Shown piece by piece: positions 63,025-64,000 of a stretch of 64,000 bases of DNA. The notes beneath the pieces are model-generated. The model was given only the letters and a program-made list of their open reading frames with translations. It had not been told where the DNA came from and searched no databases. Every line of letters starts with the position of its first letter. The first letter of the stretch is position 1. Source of the DNA: Acinetobacter geminorum (GTDB lineage Bacteria; Pseudomonadota; Gammaproteobacteria; Pseudomonadales; Moraxellaceae). Position numbers and translations under genes: made by a program. The DNA is taken from NCBI RefSeq assembly GCF_013009345.1, contig NZ_JABELE010000005.1:139149-203148 (forward strand), given 5' to 3'.

Positions 63025-64000
63025 ATGGCAGATTATGATGCTTCTTCCTCATGGAGTGGCTTTAATTATCAAGGAAAAGTCGCTATCTATTATGTACTAA
63101 AAAAAATTAATGAGGCCCCTCTTGATACAAATTTTTTAAATTATAAACTATTATTAGAAGCGACTGAAGACTTTGAAATTATTCATAATGGGATCTCTAT
63201 ATCCTATCATCAAGTAAAAGCTTATAACTCACAATCGTTTAGCAAATATTCTAATGCATTAATAAGTCTACTATTAGAACTATATAAGTCGACAGAAGTT
63301 AAAGGCTATATTCATACTTGGCTAAATATAAATTTTAAAAGTAAACATACAAGTTTAATTGACTCTATTAAAACTGATTTAAAAAAAATTCTAGAAGATC
63401 ATACAAATAAAAAAAAAGGGGAAGTATCTATTCTAGAATATGCATCATCAGAAAATACAAAAATTCCAAAATTGGCCTCAATAATTAAACAGGCCTATCC
63501 TTCTAAAACCCTAATAGAGCTACAAGATATATTGAAAGCAATATTATCAAATGATAAAAATTGCTTAACGCGTTTAAGGGCTTTTACTTACCCAGATGGA
63601 AAAAACTTTTGTGATTTAGAAGAAATCAACAATAAGATTAAAGCAGAAATTAAGTTAGCCTTTGATAAAAGAAAAATACCTAGTACAGAAGAACAAATCG
63701 AAAAGGCTTTCCGATTCTTTCTCGGAAAAATTGATGAGCATATTATAGAAAGACATAAGAAAAGTAGCGAAGAAGAAAAATCCATTTCTTTCGAGGAGAT
63801 CAAAATTGCATTAAATTTCGATCATGAGGATATTGGGCATGATTACTTAGCTTATAGATTTAAATTAAAATTTGCTCAACAAATAGAAGAATATATTAGT
63901 GATGAAGATGATTATCCACTTCCTGAGGATGAATCAAATTGCAGTCTATTAAAGGCACGCAATTTACTTCTATCACTTCCTTCAACTGATTTATGGTCAT
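63025..64000 (+). CDS. Large accessory protein, ABC-3C / nuclease-effector-like, 3'-truncated by window edge
   Basis: The frame is open from ATG at 63025 (AGGGG five bases upstream) to the window end, 325 codons with no stop. The N-terminus has a WSGFNYQGKVAIYYVLKKI block, then LLLEATEDFEII and a SYHQVKAYN strand. This E-D ... QxK spacing resembles PD-(D/E)xK-type nuclease or sensor modules at the N-termini of ABC-three-component system proteins and Cap4/DUF4297-like effectors (from memory, not searched). After it the protein is helical, charged and Lys-rich, with no further motif. The gene is visibly more AT-rich than its neighbours and follows tRNA-like remnants. The family call is tentative. 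Confidence 0.6.
   Translation, partial: MADYDASSSWSGFNYQGKVAIYYVLKKINEAPLDTNFLNYKLLLEATEDFEIIHNGISISYHQVKAYNSQSFSKYSNALISLLLELYKSTEVKGYIHTWLNINFKSKHTSLIDSIKTDLKKILEDHTNKKKGEVSILEYASSENTKIPKLASIIKQAYPSKTLIELQDILKAILSNDKNCLTRLRAFTYPDGKNFCDLEEINNKIKAEIKLAFDKRKIPSTEEQIEKAFRFFLGKIDEHIIERHKKSSEEEKSISFEEIKIALNFDHEDIGHDYLAYRFKLKFAQQIEEYISDEDDYPLPEDESNCSLLKARNLLLSLPSTDLWS

Noticed and set aside
1..64000. Insertion sequences, integrases, prophage genes
   Set aside because: No transposase, integrase or phage structural protein was recognised; even the accessory right edge shows none within the window.

Overview
The window looks like a chromosomal segment of an Acinetobacter, most likely the A. calcoaceticus-baumannii group. 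This rests on the low-GC coding style, a BaeS/BaeR pair, the accD-folC-SPOR and trpF-trpB arrangements, and above all a lipooligosaccharide outer-core (OC) type locus between aspS and ilvE, its established place in A. baumannii. No rRNA gene, intact tRNA, insertion sequence, CRISPR array or prophage was seen.

Layout, left to right. (1) 1-3.4 kb: the end of a beta-oxidation pair, a thiolase cut by the window edge and a hydratase/3-hydroxyacyl-CoA dehydrogenase. (2) 3.4-12 kb: a small membrane protein, patatin, GNAT, methyltransferase, a hemolysin III-type membrane protein, an MFS transporter, a secreted protein and secA. (3) 12-18.6 kb: peroxiredoxin, an MBL hydrolase overlapping a phosphatase lipoprotein, and the tightly overlapping minus-strand chain trpA-accD-folC-SPOR(DedD-like). 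(4) 18.8-28 kb: an AraC regulator divergent from a metal-dependent hydrolase; trpF-trpB-DUF1543-DUF2804; and, divergent from trpF, a cobalamin riboswitch controlling a BtuB-like receptor, followed by a cob(I)alamin adenosyltransferase. (5) 28-40 kb: META lipoprotein, fatty-acid desaturase, SelO, L,D-transpeptidase-fold protein, baeRS with a divergent small lipoprotein, two tandem acyl-CoA dehydrogenases, PsiE and RcnB-like proteins. (6) 40-45.5 kb: a phospholipase D-type protein, a ZnuD-like TonB receptor with a Zur-box-like palindrome, and a DUF4184 membrane protein. (7) 45.6-58.1 kb: aspS, then the OC-type locus (two plus-strand glycosyltransferases facing rmlB-D-A-C, two ELM1-type transferases, a GT4 transferase and a polysaccharide deacetylase), then ilvE. 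(8) 58.1-62.2 kb: glnE and a cytosolic sensor kinase. (9) 62.2-64 kb: an AT-rich accessory edge with tRNA-3'-end-like remnants in inverted orientation and the start of a large gene.

The best candidate for an unusual system is that last gene (63025 to beyond the window). Its N-terminus resembles the effector/sensor component of ABC-three-component (ABC-3C) or related nuclease-type conflict systems, and it sits beside tRNA-like sequence that could mark an integration site. Its partner genes would lie outside the window. Other notable items are a C9 homopolymer just before a glycosyltransferase start (possible phase variation), a convergent-gene hairpin built from two perfect DnaA boxes, and several uncatalogued palindromes that look like operators.

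All product names come from reading motifs by eye; no database search was run.
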